Shown one piece after another: positions 24,979 to 34,515 of a DNA stretch of 64,000 nt. The stretch lies in assembly GCA_013003555.1 (NCBI GenBank), contig JABDIV010000025.1:22325-86324 (forward strand), given 5' to 3'. The DNA is from Flavobacteriaceae bacterium (GTDB lineage: Bacteria > Bacteroidota > Bacteroidia > Flavobacteriales > Flavobacteriaceae). Under the pieces are notes generated by a model. The model was given only the letters and a program-made list of their open reading frames with translations, did no database searches and was not told the origin of the DNA. Each line of letters opens with the position of its first letter. Positions within the stretch are counted from its first letter, which is position 1. The position numbers and the translations under genes were made by a program.

Positions 24979-25821
24979 TTACCAGTCCTTTTCCGTTTTT
25001 ATCTTAACTCCTTTGGTCTTTTTTGCATTGATTTTTTCCTGAACTTTTTTCTCTTGATTGTTCATGGCCTCCAACAAGTTTTTCACCTGCTGAGGAGATA
25101 GCTTCCCAGGTTGCTGCTGTGGTTTCTTTTTACGGTCTCCGGGTTGATCATCTTTCTTTTCATCTTTTTCATCGCTGGGCTTGCCTTGATCATCGTCTTT
25201 ATCCTCGCCTTCATTTTTATCTTCCTTATCATCACCTTCTCCATCATTTTCTTCATTTTGATCACCCTGATCCTTCTCTTCTTCGTTGTTTTCGTTCTCA
25301 CTTTCCTTGTTTTCATCTTCATTCTTCTCATCACTATCTTCATCCTGACCATCGCCTCCGCCTTGTTCTTTTGCACATTCCTGTGCCAAAACAAGGTTAT
25401 ATCTCGATTCATCATCGGAAGGATTATTCCTCAAGGCATTTTTATAGGCCTCAACTGCTTCTTTGCACAATTTCTGGTCCATCAAAATATTGCCCACATT
25501 ATGAAAAGCAGCATGTCGTTCTTGCTTGTTAGTGGCATTTTTCACAGCTTGCAAATGACGCTGTAATGATTCATCTAAATGACCCGAATTATAGTATGCG
25601 TGAGCTAAATTGTAACTTCCAACAGCATTGGCAGGAGCCTTCGAAATGGCTTTGCGATATTCCTTTTCTGCAGATATGAAATCATCGTTAACAATTTCAT
25701 TGCCCTCATAAATCAACTGATTGGATTCGGCCAAGGAAGGATCCTTCTCCTGAGCTAAGGTATTGGTACATGCCAGGAGAACGAGCAAAATCGCTATGTT
25801 CAATTTCCATAAAATGTTCAT
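24979..25821 (-). CDS. batC: BatC: TPR protein with very acidic low-complexity tail
   Basis: 280 residues from the ATG at 25821, where a signal peptide begins (MNILWKLNIAILLVLLACTNTLAQ). A start at 25875 would overlap batB by 4 bp and cannot be excluded. TPR repeats (~residues 30-140: GSYNLAHAYYNSGHLDESL, ALRNNPSDDESRYNLVLAQ) are followed by ~90 residues of Glu/Asp/Lys/Asn and then a basic KKPQQQPGKLSPQQV segment. The low-complexity stretch produces long spurious ORFs in the other frames. Confidence 0.85.
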   Translation of the reverse strand: MNILWKLNIAILLVLLACTNTLAQEKDPSLAESNQLIYEGNEIVNDDFISAEKEYRKAISKAPANAVGSYNLAHAYYNSGHLDESLQRHLQAVKNATNKQERHAAFHNVGNILMDQKLCKEAVEAYKNALRNNPSDDESRYNLVLAQECAKEQGGGDGQDEDSDEKNEDENKESENENNEEEKDQGDQNEENDGEGDDKEDKNEGEDKDDDQGKPSDEKDEKKDDQPGDRKKKPQQQPGKLSPQQVKNLLEAMNNQEKKVQEKINAKKTKGVKIKTEKDW

Positions 25822-25871
25822 GGTCGTTGATGATTGGTAAGCGAATATTAATAATTTTTTACGGTTTAGAT

Positions 25872-26909
25872 TCATAAGTTTTCGTTAAATAAATTCAACC
25901 GTCTTAACCAGGCAGTTTTTCGTTCAAGAAGGAATACATCCAGAAAGAGGAAGAAAAAAGCAAATCCGACAAACCATTGAAACTGGTCCTTGAACTCGGC
26001 AAATTGCTTGGCTTCGAATTCCGTTTTATCCATTCTGTTTAAGATCTCCCTGATGGTCTCAACCACCTCAGTTGTATTTCTTCCATTTATATACTGACCG
26101 TCCGTTTCCTTTGCGATTTCTATTAGGGTATTTTCATTAAGCCTTGTAATAACCGTTTCACCATTGTTATCTTTCTTGTAGTTCAAAACTATATTATTGC
26201 GCTTTATCGGGATTGGCGCACCTTTGGTATCACCTACACCAATGGTAAATATTTTTATGCCTTCCTCGCCGGCTGCTTCAGCAACATCTACCGAAATATT
26301 GCTATGGTCCTCACCATCTGAGATAATTATAAGGACCCTGTTTGTTTGATTATCGTCATCATAATAGGTGCGTGATAATTGTATAGCTTCATCAATTGCC
26401 GTTCCCTGGGAAGAAAGCATTTCGGTATTCATGCTCTGTAAAAACATCTTTGCGGAAGCATAGTCTGTCGTAATTGGTAACTGTGGAAATGCTTTCCCGG
26501 CGTATGCAATAATGCCCACCCGATCACTGGCCAGGTTATTGATGATCTGAGTCACCAATTGCTTGGCTTTCTCCAATCGATTGGGTGCAATATCTTCAGC
26601 CAACATACTTTTTGAAACATCAACGGCAAAGACAATATCAACTCCCTCTCGCTTTACCGTTTCAAGCTTGGTTCCAATTTTTGGATTGACCATCGCTAGT
26701 GTTAAACAGCCGAAAGCCATAACGAGCATCAGAACCTTCAATGTTGATTTGAATAGAGATCTGCTCGGACTCAACCGATCCAGCAAATGGCTTTCTGCAA
26801 AGCGGCGTTGGGTACGATTACGCCATAGTAAGAGAATCCCATATATTATGAGGATCACCGGAATGATGATCAAAGCCCAAAACCATATTTTTTCTTCTAA
26901 TTGATACAT
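25872..26909 (-). CDS. batB: BatB: membrane-anchored VWA protein
   Basis: 345 residues. Two N-terminal transmembrane helices (~8-28 and ~55-75) precede a von Willebrand A domain with the MIDAS motif DVSKSM and the DGEDHS segment; a third helix lies near the C-terminus (FVGFAFFFLFLDVFLL). It starts 2 bp after the batA stop. VWA proteins beside MoxR ATPases are thought to be chaperone partners; the Bat targets are unknown. Confidence 0.9.
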   Translation of the reverse strand: MYQLEEKIWFWALIIIPVILIIYGILLLWRNRTQRRFAESHLLDRLSPSRSLFKSTLKVLMLVMAFGCLTLAMVNPKIGTKLETVKREGVDIVFAVDVSKSMLAEDIAPNRLEKAKQLVTQIINNLASDRVGIIAYAGKAFPQLPITTDYASAKMFLQSMNTEMLSSQGTAIDEAIQLSRTYYDDDNQTNRVLIIISDGEDHSNISVDVAEAAGEEGIKIFTIGVGDTKGAPIPIKRNNIVLNYKKDNNGETVITRLNENTLIEIAKETDGQYINGRNTTEVVETIREILNRMDKTEFEAKQFAEFKDQFQWFVGFAFFFLFLDVFLLERKTAWLRRLNLFNENL

Positions 26910-26910
26910 C

Positions 26911-27915
26911 TCAAATAAAACTTCTGAAAAGGGTGAACCGCAATAACAATTCTAAAAGCAACAATAGTCCAGCAAGTAAAACTAAAGGGCGGTACTTTTC
27001 TTCATAATTATAAAACTTAAACTCTTCAACATCGGTCTTTTCAAGTTTATCGATCTCTTTGTATATCTCTATTAATTTTCTATTATCGGTAGCCCTGAAA
27101 TATTGGCCTCCTGTGGCTTCTGCTATTTCTTTCAACAGGTCTTCATCAATCTCAACTTGTACACGTCCATATTGAAACTTGCCATCACGTGAAAGGGCTA
27201 CTGGTGATAGAGCCATTCCGTTTGTCCCCAAACCGATCGTATAGGTTTTTATCCCATATTCAACCGCAAGTTCGCTTGCAGTTATGGGATCGATAAAGCC
27301 CGAATTGTTTACCCCGTCTGTTAACAAGATTATCACCTTACTTTTCGCTTTGCTGTCTTTTATACGATTAACCGCCGTAGCCAATCCCATCCCAATTGCT
27401 GTTCCGCCTTCGATGATGGTGTTGTATTTGATCTCCTTTAAGGAGCGAAGTACAATGGCTTTATCACTTGTGATCGGGGTTTTTGTGTAGCTTTCTCCGG
27501 CATATTCTACAAGTCCAATTCTGTCGTTGGGTCGTCCCTGAATAAAATCAGCGGCTACCAGTTTAAGGGCTTCCAACCGATTTGGCTTTAAATCTTTAGC
27601 AAGCATACTCGCCGATACATCTATTGCCATAACGATGTCGATACCCCTGGTAGTTTTCGTTCGAGTAGAAACATCAACGGTTTGGGGCCTGGCCATGGCC
27701 GTAATCAACATTGCAAGGCCCAGTAATCTTAATGCAAACAAAGCATGTTTTAAGTGAGGCAGCAATGACTTTGAGGCCTTAAAACCACTCAGGCTTGATA
27801 TTTTGAGTTCCGGAGTTTGTTTTTTGAATTTTAAAATGTGCCAAAGAATTGCCAATGGCAACAATAGGAAAAGCCAAAACCACTCTTTATTTAAAAACTC
27901 TATTCCTTCTAACAT
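26911..27915 (-). CDS. batA: BatA: membrane-anchored VWA protein
   Basis: 334 residues with the same plan as BatB: two N-terminal helices, a VWA domain with intact MIDAS DVSASM and TDGVNNSG, and a C-terminal hydrophobic helix (PLVLLAGLLLLLELLL). BatA and BatB share the M-LA-(K/E)D-(L/I)-x-PNRLE stretch and are clear paralogs. The gene begins on the base after the previous stop, indicating tight coupling. Confidence 0.9.
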   Translation of the reverse strand: MLEGIEFLNKEWFWLFLLLPLAILWHILKFKKQTPELKISSLSGFKASKSLLPHLKHALFALRLLGLAMLITAMARPQTVDVSTRTKTTRGIDIVMAIDVSASMLAKDLKPNRLEALKLVAADFIQGRPNDRIGLVEYAGESYTKTPITSDKAIVLRSLKEIKYNTIIEGGTAIGMGLATAVNRIKDSKAKSKVIILLTDGVNNSGFIDPITASELAVEYGIKTYTIGLGTNGMALSPVALSRDGKFQYGRVQVEIDEDLLKEIAEATGGQYFRATDNRKLIEIYKEIDKLEKTDVEEFKFYNYEEKYRPLVLLAGLLLLLELLLRFTLFRSFI

Positions 27916-29595
27916 CTATTCGTCTTCTTCTAAGGTTATCAACTCGATTGATTTTAAAACCCGATCTATTATCTCATCAGCGTAATTATCGTCTTCTTGC
28001 CAGGCCAATATGACTTGTTGCAATACGTTTTCGGCTGTAAATCCTAAATGAACATATTTACCCGGCATGAAATCACCAGAGTCCAAGGGGAAATCGGCAG
28101 TACCAAATGTTTTCAGCCCTTCCTGACCATTGGGTGTAATAAATTGCTCATTTTTCGTAATGATATTTTGAACCCCTAACCCTTCCAGAGTAACCAGGGT
28201 TCCTTCTGCTGCCTGCCTTAAATCTATTGCGGGTTGGCCTGAATCAGACTCACCCGACGCTTCGGCTTGCAACTCTGGATTTATCTTTGTCGTACTAACC
28301 GTGATATATAAATTTGACCCTAATTTGCCATAACCAAAAGTTACTTTTTGAACCTTGCCTTCCAGTTCGGGAGATAATTCCCCTGACTGTCGTTCTAGAA
28401 CTTCAGGGGTTGATATTGTCACCCCTGGTGCTCCGTATTCACTCCTTACCCAGTCACGGTTTTCCAGAAGGGTTTTAGTCGGGTGGCCAAAAACAGTATC
28501 CTTAACATAAGTAAATCCATACCGAAGACCAAAACCTACAACTGTCGCTGCAAGAATAAATATTACAAGAGCTACAGTAATCAGTATTTTCTTCTTTCTT
28601 TTTCGCTTTGCCAGTTCCTCCTTATATCTCAAATCGGCCAGACGTTCCTCCTCTGTTGGTTCAGGAAGTGATTCTTTTACATGATCGATCTCCATGTCTA
28701 TAGTGCCAAGATCTAATTTTGCCAATTCCGGATCTGGTTTTGATTTTGCGAATTTTACAAGATCTGCACGCCTTAAAATAGTTTCAATATTCGAGATCGT
28801 TTTATTGTCCAGTTCAATTTGATTCCCGTCTTTTAGCAACATAAGTCGGCCTATCAATTCGTTGGTAGTACTTTCTAAGGAGTGGTCATAGACTTTTTCA
28901 TCCAGATATTTTCTAATGATAAGGGTGAGATCTGAATAAAACGCCTTGAGCTCATTACGTTCGAGATAATCGGCCTTATCCAATTCCTTTAGTGCCAGTT
29001 TAGCCCGTTCATAGGGAGGAAGAATCGCAATACGCTCTTCAAGGGTCATAGGTTTCTTTCGCCAAACAAACCAATAAATCAAGGCCGTTATCGCCGCAAT
29101 GATCAATAGGATAGAAATCAAGTACACCCACCAGCTTGACGGTCCTTTATCAACCTGGATGATCGGTTTTATATCATAGAGTTTTTGCTTGGTAGTGTCA
29201 ACAGCAACTCCCATAATTTCAACGTCTAGAGAATCGGTAAAAACAACTTTATCTCCTATTACAACTTTTTGTCCTGGAATGGTATATCGTCCCGAATCGA
29301 ATTGCGTAAGACCATATTTTTTTATCAGACGATAACGATCATTTTGTTTAAAGCTATCGGTTTTAAAAGATTCAATGACTTCCAGGGGCATAAAGGTTTG
29401 CCCTTCCGGAAAGATGACCAATTGAGAAGAATCTGCCTCGACCTGCATTTCATAAGTGATTTGCTCACCGATACGAGCCTTTACAGAATCGACTGCCACC
29501 TCAACCTGAGCAAAAACAACCGAAGGGATCAACCCACATAATGCCCAAAGGATATGTAATTTTATGGTTTTTATCTTTAAAGTGATGTCGTTCAT
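27916..29595 (-). CDS. BatD/DUF4381-like membrane protein of the bat operon
   Basis: 559 residues. Signal peptide (ending VVFAQ), an Ig-like N-terminal domain (EVAVDSVKARIGEQITYEM), a transmembrane helix near residue 155 (WWVYLISILLIIAAITALIYW, in parts) and a cytoplasmic helical region of the DUF4381 kind (LPPYERAKLALKELD). A second helix near ~350 precedes a C-terminal domain found in flavobacterial homologs. It sits between the DUF58 gene and batA, where Bacteroidota bat operons carry an extra gene of this type. Function unknown; probably part of the same envelope complex. Confidence 0.75.
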   Translation of the reverse strand: MNDITLKIKTIKLHILWALCGLIPSVVFAQVEVAVDSVKARIGEQITYEMQVEADSSQLVIFPEGQTFMPLEVIESFKTDSFKQNDRYRLIKKYGLTQFDSGRYTIPGQKVVIGDKVVFTDSLDVEIMGVAVDTTKQKLYDIKPIIQVDKGPSSWWVYLISILLIIAAITALIYWFVWRKKPMTLEERIAILPPYERAKLALKELDKADYLERNELKAFYSDLTLIIRKYLDEKVYDHSLESTTNELIGRLMLLKDGNQIELDNKTISNIETILRRADLVKFAKSKPDPELAKLDLGTIDMEIDHVKESLPEPTEEERLADLRYKEELAKRKRKKKILITVALVIFILAATVVGFGLRYGFTYVKDTVFGHPTKTLLENRDWVRSEYGAPGVTISTPEVLERQSGELSPELEGKVQKVTFGYGKLGSNLYITVSTTKINPELQAEASGESDSGQPAIDLRQAAEGTLVTLEGLGVQNIITKNEQFITPNGQEGLKTFGTADFPLDSGDFMPGKYVHLGFTAENVLQQVILAWQEDDNYADEIIDRVLKSIELITLEEDE

Positions 29596-29602
29596 ATCGG
29601 GG

Positions 29603-30469
29603 CTATCCTCTTTGTTTAAAATATCCCAAAAGTTTTTTCACATAGCTCTCATCAACACGACAACTGATGGTTCCTGCTCCTGATTTCGCGAAACTATCTT
29701 TGAAATAATCAAAGCGTTCACGATGATACCTGGCATAGTTTTGCCTCATTTTTTTTGATGAGGTATTGACTAACCTTAACTCACCAGATTCTTCATCCAG
29801 CATATTGACCATCCCGAGATTAGGAATGTGCTCCTCGTGCTTATCAAAGACCCTAATCCCGGTAACGTCATGTTTACGTGAGCTTATTTTTAATGTATGC
29901 TTGTAGTCATCACAGATGAAATCAGACATGATGAATACGATGGATCTCTTTTTCTGAACGTTCGACAAAAACTTAAGCGCTTCGGTGATATCAGTCTTAC
30001 GACTGGTTGGTTCAAATTCTATTAACTCACGAATAATTCTCAATACATGTGAGCGTCCTTTTTTAGGCGGAATATAAAGTTCAATTTGATCGGTAAACAA
30101 AATGAGCCCGATCTTATCATTATTCTGTGTGGCAGAAAAAGCAAGAGTTGCCGCGATTTCGGTAATGATCTCTTTTTTAAATCGGTTGGACGTTCCGAAC
30201 AGTTCCGAACCAGAAACATCTACCATTAGCATCATGGTCAGTTCTCGTTCCTCTTCGAAAACCTTAACAAAGGGTTCGTTGTATCTTGCCGTAACATTCC
30301 AATCGATAGAACGCACATCATCACCATACTGGTATTGCCTCACCTCACTAAAGGTCATACCTCTTCCTTTGAAGGTTGAATGATATTCTCCTCCAAATAT
30401 ATGATCAGACAGTCGCCTTGTCTTGATCTCGATTTTTCGTACGCGTTTAAGTAATTCTTTAGTATCCAT
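29603..30469 (-). CDS. DUF58 domain protein of the bat operon
   Basis: 288 residues, soluble. Has the DUF58 hallmark GRGMTFSEVRQYQYGDDVRSIDWN (in parts, residues ~36-58) and a VWA-like MVDVSGSELFGT segment. DUF58 proteins are regular partners of MoxR ATPases. It lies 43 bp after moxR and 7 bp before the next gene, so it is co-transcribed. Confidence 0.9.
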   Translation of the reverse strand: MDTKELLKRVRKIEIKTRRLSDHIFGGEYHSTFKGRGMTFSEVRQYQYGDDVRSIDWNVTARYNEPFVKVFEEERELTMMLMVDVSGSELFGTSNRFKKEIITEIAATLAFSATQNNDKIGLILFTDQIELYIPPKKGRSHVLRIIRELIEFEPTSRKTDITEALKFLSNVQKKRSIVFIMSDFICDDYKHTLKISSRKHDVTGIRVFDKHEEHIPNLGMVNMLDEESGELRLVNTSSKKMRQNYARYHRERFDYFKDSFAKSGAGTISCRVDESYVKKLLGYFKQRG

Positions 30470-30512
30470 AGTTGTGTTCTACAAATTTCATTTGCACCAA
30501 ATTGGTCACTGG

Positions 30513-31517
30513 CTATGGCACTTCGATCTCGTTAACGATTTTATTGATAATATCTTCGGAGGTTACATTTTCGGCTTCAGCTTCATAGGTTATACCAATT
30601 CGATGACGAAGTACATCATGAACAATGGCCCGAACATCTTCAGGAATAACATATCCACGTCGTTTGATAAAGGCATAGCACTTCGAAGCCAATGCAAGGT
30701 TTATACTGCCTCTGGGCGAAGCCCCAAAAGAAATCAAGGGTTGTAATCCGGCGAGTTTGTATTTTTCAGGATATCTGGTCGCAAAAACGATATCCAGAAT
30801 ATATTTTTCAATTTTTTCATCCATATATACCTCGCGAACAGCAGCCTGAGCTGTTAAGATTTGTTGCAATGAAACGACAGGTTTGATCGCCTCCATCCCG
30901 GCCTTAAGGTTCGCGCGAATAATCATTTGCTCATCATCCATGTTTGGATAATCGATAATTGTTTTCAGCATAAAACGGTCAACCTGTGCCTCTGGCAAGG
31001 GGTACGTCCCTTCTTGTTCTATTGGGTTTTGGGTCGCCATTACTAAAAACGGTCTATCCAGGATAAAAGTTTCATCGCCTATGGTTACTTGTTTTTCCTG
31101 CATAGCCTCTAAAAGCGCAGATTGAACTTTCGCCGGCGCTCTGTTTATCTCATCTGCCAGAATAAAATTTGCGAAGATCGGTCCCTTCTTTATTGAGAAA
31201 TCATTTTGTTTAATATTGTAGATCATGGTCCCAACGACATCAGCTGGTAAGAGATCGGGAGTGAACTGAATACGGCTAAAACTGCCATCAACAGCCTGTG
31301 ACAAACTATTTATCGCCAAAGTTTTTGCAAGGCCGGGAACACCTTCCAAAAGGATATGACCTTGTCCTAATAGCCCAATAAGCAGCCGTTCGACCATATG
31401 TTTTTGTCCAACGATTACTTTTTTCATTTCCATCGTTAACAAATCAACAAAGGCACTTTCCTTTTCTATTTTTTCGTTAATCTGTTGAATATCTACCGTC
31501 TCTTTTTCTCCTGTCAT
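30513..31517 (-). CDS. moxR: MoxR family AAA+ ATPase
   Basis: 334 residues. Walker A GVPGLAKT (residues ~58-65), Walker B ILADEINRAP (~118-128), sensor 1 ATQNPIEQEGTYPLPEAQVDRF (in parts) and a C-terminal lid with FGASPRGSINLA. MoxR ATPases act as chaperones that mature or assemble partner complexes together with VWA proteins. First gene of the eight-gene operon running to batE. Divergent from the aldo/keto reductase gene; no perfect -7 box was found in the 157-bp gap. Confidence 0.93.
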   Translation of the reverse strand: MTGEKETVDIQQINEKIEKESAFVDLLTMEMKKVIVGQKHMVERLLIGLLGQGHILLEGVPGLAKTLAINSLSQAVDGSFSRIQFTPDLLPADVVGTMIYNIKQNDFSIKKGPIFANFILADEINRAPAKVQSALLEAMQEKQVTIGDETFILDRPFLVMATQNPIEQEGTYPLPEAQVDRFMLKTIIDYPNMDDEQMIIRANLKAGMEAIKPVVSLQQILTAQAAVREVYMDEKIEKYILDIVFATRYPEKYKLAGLQPLISFGASPRGSINLALASKCYAFIKRRGYVIPEDVRAIVHDVLRHRIGITYEAEAENVTSEDIINKIVNEIEVP

Positions 31518-31674
31518 TTTCGATTTTTTAGGTTGTGAATGTATCGCTATTAATTAACCTCCGCAAATTGTTAAAATATTTGATGTGGCGCTGTTAATAA
31601 TTGGTTAAAAAATCCAGTGTTTAAAAGACTTTTTAAGCATTTGAAGTGCTATTTTTAATGCCAAATTTGAGAGT

Positions 31675-32547
31675 ATGAGCCAGCTGAAATTTTCAAAAAT
31701 TATATCTGGAGCTATGACCTGGGGGCGTTGGGGTAAATCCCTTGATTCCGACGGCATGATCGCTTTAATGAATAAATGTCTGGAGATAGGAATCGACAGT
31801 TTTGATCATGCCGATATTTACGGCGGCTATACGACAGAAGCTGATTTTGGTAATGCTTTTTCAAAAAGCAGAATTGACCGCGAGAACATAAAATTAATAT
31901 CTAAATGCGGTATTCAATACGTTTGTGAGCAACGACCGGTAAAGGTCAAACACTATAATTACAACAAAGATTATATTATAAAGTCGGTTGAAACTTCCTT
32001 AAAAAATTTAAATACCGACTATTTGGATCTTTTTTTATTACATCGCCCGAGTCCACTCATGCACCCCCAGGAAGTTATGGAGGCTGTTGCAAAACTCGGT
32101 CAGGAGGGTAAGATCATCGATTTTGGTGTTTCTAATTTTACCACGTCACAAGTCGAATTGATAGCGAGTGAAGTCCCCGTCTTGGTAAACCAGGTTGAAT
32201 TCTCCCTGAGTCAATTCAATGCCATGCATGACGGAACACTTGATCAAATGATAAGACTAGATATGATCCCGATGGCCTGGTCACCACTGGGCAATCTTTT
32301 TCGCGAGGAAAATGAACAGGTAATTCGCATTCACCAGGCCATGGAAGAAATAATGGAGAAGTATGATGCCACGGCAGACCAGTTGGCATTAGCCTGGATA
32401 ATGAAACATCCGGCAGGCATTCATCCGGTTGTTGGTACGACAAATATGGAACGATTAACCCGGGCGCAGCAAGCCATATCAATCGATATGGAATTAGAAG
32501 ATTGGTTTACTTTATTAGTTGCCAGCCAGGGGCATAAAGTACCCTGA
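31675..32547 (+). CDS. Aldo/keto reductase, YdhF-like
   Basis: 290 residues, a TIM-barrel NADPH oxidoreductase. Catalytic tetrad pieces are visible: FDHADIYGGY (Asp, Tyr), LISKCG (Lys) and LFLLHRPSPL (His). The start (ISGAMTWGRWG) and overall pattern resemble E. coli YdhF. The physiological substrate is unknown. It is followed by an SDR gene 20 bp downstream, so both may belong to one carbonyl-reduction or detoxification unit. Confidence 0.88.
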   Translation: MSQLKFSKIISGAMTWGRWGKSLDSDGMIALMNKCLEIGIDSFDHADIYGGYTTEADFGNAFSKSRIDRENIKLISKCGIQYVCEQRPVKVKHYNYNKDYIIKSVETSLKNLNTDYLDLFLLHRPSPLMHPQEVMEAVAKLGQEGKIIDFGVSNFTTSQVELIASEVPVLVNQVEFSLSQFNAMHDGTLDQMIRLDMIPMAWSPLGNLFREENEQVIRIHQAMEEIMEKYDATADQLALAWIMKHPAGIHPVVGTTNMERLTRAQQAISIDMELEDWFTLLVASQGHKVP

Positions 32548-32567
32548 AACATTTATAGACTAAATTC

Positions 32568-33320
32568 ATGAAACAAACAGCATTAATTACCGGAGCGACA
32601 AGCGGCATTGGTTGGGCTGCCGCAAAAACGCTTGCAAGGCACGAAATCCGACTTATATTATGTGGCAGAAGGCAGGATCGACTCGATCAGTTACATTCAG
32701 AATTGTCGGCATTTACCGATGTCCTAACCTTAAATTTCGATGTACGAGACAGAGATGAGGTATCGGAAGCGATAAGCTCAATTCCCGAGGCCTTTAAACA
32801 GATCGATATTTTGATCAATAATGCTGGTAATGCCCATGGCCTTGATCCTATTCAAGATGGTCAACTCGACGACTGGGATGCCATGATAGATATCAATGTA
32901 AAGGGCTTATTGTATGTAAGTAAGGCTGTAATTCCTCAAATGGTGAGTCGTGGTTCGGGTCATGTTATAAACATTGGTTCGTCTGCCGGAAAAGAGGTCT
33001 ACCCAAAGGGAAATGTGTATTGCGCAAGCAAGCATGCTGTCCTTGCCCTTACAGATGGTATGCGAATTGATTTGAATCCCTATGGAATCAAGGTATCTGC
33101 CATCAATCCCGGCATGGTAGAAACAGAATTTTCTGAAGTACGCTTTAAGGGAGACCCCGATGCCAACAAGGTTTATAAGGGTTACAAGGCGCTTCAGGCT
33201 GAAGATATTGCTGAAATTATTTATTTTACAATTAGTCGCCCTCCTCATGTAAATATTGCAGACCTGCTCGTTTTTCCAACTGCGCAAGCCAATAGTGTTA
33301 CTGTGAAAAAAGATCTGTAA
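32568..33320 (+). CDS. Short-chain dehydrogenase/reductase (YdfG-like)
   Basis: 250 residues, classical SDR. Cofactor motif TGATSGIGWAAA (residues 7-18), LINNAGNAHG near 85, and the Ser-Tyr-Lys active site GSSAGKEVYPKGNVYCASKHA near 143-162. The pattern LDPIQDGQLDDWDAMIDINVKGLLY (in parts) is typical of YdfG / serine 3-dehydrogenase-like SDRs acting on hydroxy acids. The stop codon is directly followed by the next gene's ATG. Confidence 0.9.
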   Translation: MKQTALITGATSGIGWAAAKTLARHEIRLILCGRRQDRLDQLHSELSAFTDVLTLNFDVRDRDEVSEAISSIPEAFKQIDILINNAGNAHGLDPIQDGQLDDWDAMIDINVKGLLYVSKAVIPQMVSRGSGHVINIGSSAGKEVYPKGNVYCASKHAVLALTDGMRIDLNPYGIKVSAINPGMVETEFSEVRFKGDPDANKVYKGYKALQAEDIAEIIYFTISRPPHVNIADLLVFPTAQANSVTVKKDL

Positions 33321-34460
33321 ATGATCAATAAACGCCTGCTTATTAAAAATCTCCTTGCTCATAATGATGAGAACAGCTTTTACGATAAAAAACGAAAGGT
33401 CGATATCAGTCAGAAGGAGGGCAAGGCGAAATTTCTTAAGCACATTTGTGCCTTATCCAACAGCAATCCTGTAAACAATTCCTATATCGTTATTGGGGTT
33501 GAAGATGAAGACAATCGTATTGTGGGTGTTGACTTTTTTGATGATAGTAAAATTCAAAACCTGATTAATGCGTACCTAGCAAATCCGCCAATCGTTCAAT
33601 ATGAAAATATTCCATTCCCGCATTTATCAGACGATAAGGTTGTAGGCCTCGTTACAATAAGGTCAAAGGACGACGGTTCTGTCACTTCTCTGAGGCGAAA
33701 CATCTGGAAGTATTTCGGTGGTTCGGTATTTATTCGGGAAGGTAGTATGAGTGTTCCAAAAGTTTTTGATATTCGTATAAAAGATGTCAATTCACATATT
33801 GTCAGGTCAATTGAAAGCCATGCTCAAAATAATATTCAGTATACACTTGACGGGGTTTTTGATTTCATGAATAAACGCCGAGATTTCGATCCACGCTATT
33901 TAATTTTTAAGGAGTATTTTGTTGTATGCTGGGCCGGACTTAAAAAAGAGGTGGGTAATGAGGTGTTTTTCTCCCGTGTCGATATTGAACTGATTAATGA
34001 ACAGGTGCGTTTATTTTACTCAGCTCTTGATGAGGTGTCAATCGTTTTTGACGAACACACCTTTACCATTGTTGAGTATGTGAATCTCGGCCTTCAAAAT
34101 CAAGATAAGTACTTCACCCTGGAAGAAACCATTATTCGGTTCGACAATAATGCCAATTATAGTATCGACACAACACTGATTTTTGAACCACCCCAATACG
34201 ATAAGACCGTTTTGCACCATATTTATAATGCCAATAATGCTCTTTTAGTTAAGCTTAAAGCTGGCCAAAAATTGCGTAAAGATGAGGAACGCGATCTGAG
34301 AAATCTGGCGGTAACCTACCTCATTTGTTATTTCAACGGTTTTGAAGTGGCCCTTGAAAAACTTCGGGAAGCGAAACCTTTCCTTAAAAACTATCATCCG
34401 GAAATATGGGAGTCGTACAAGGAGGTTGTAAGAATCATGAGAAAAGTAAAATACAACTAA
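33321..34460 (+). CDS. AlbA_2 (Schlafen-type) domain protein
   Basis: 379 residues, soluble. Residues ~10-140 match the AlbA_2 domain: KFLKHICALSNSNPVNNSYIVIGVEDEDNRIVGVD (in parts) is the usual core, otherwise described as a divergent ATP- or nucleic-acid-binding fold. The remaining ~240 residues have no motif I recognise. The ATG immediately follows the TAA of the SDR gene, so it is co-translated with it. Some AlbA_2 proteins act in regulation or phage defence, but this one looks housekeeping in context. Ends at a strong terminator. Confidence 0.78.
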   Translation: MINKRLLIKNLLAHNDENSFYDKKRKVDISQKEGKAKFLKHICALSNSNPVNNSYIVIGVEDEDNRIVGVDFFDDSKIQNLINAYLANPPIVQYENIPFPHLSDDKVVGLVTIRSKDDGSVTSLRRNIWKYFGGSVFIREGSMSVPKVFDIRIKDVNSHIVRSIESHAQNNIQYTLDGVFDFMNKRRDFDPRYLIFKEYFVVCWAGLKKEVGNEVFFSRVDIELINEQVRLFYSALDEVSIVFDEHTFTIVEYVNLGLQNQDKYFTLEETIIRFDNNANYSIDTTLIFEPPQYDKTVLHHIYNANNALLVKLKAGQKLRKDEERDLRNLAVTYLICYFNGFEVALEKLREAKPFLKNYHPEIWESYKEVVRIMRKVKYN

Positions 34461-34490
34461 AAAAAGCATGCCCGAAAGGCATGCTTTTTA
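34459..34490 (+). terminator. Terminator of the AKR-SDR-AlbA_2 operon
   Basis: AAAAAGCATGCC and GGCATGCTTTTT pair perfectly (12 bp) with a 5-base loop. It is bidirectional in form and also lies 25 bp after the stop of the minus-strand lipoprotein gene. Confidence 0.85.
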
Positions 34491-34515
34491 AATTTTATTC
34501 ATTTAAGAAAAATTA

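Noticed and set aside
25083-25566. Long ORFs in other frames (110-151 aa) opposite and within batC
   Set aside because: They come from the Glu/Asp/Lys low-complexity codons of batC read in other frames. The translations are runs of Ile/Phe/Leu or His/Leu/Pro with no independent start context.
31561-31674. AT-rich stretch between moxR and the aldo/keto reductase as a promoter or sRNA site
   Set aside because: CCAAATTTG and AATATTTG resemble -7 boxes but lack the TA at the right distance. No convincing element was found.
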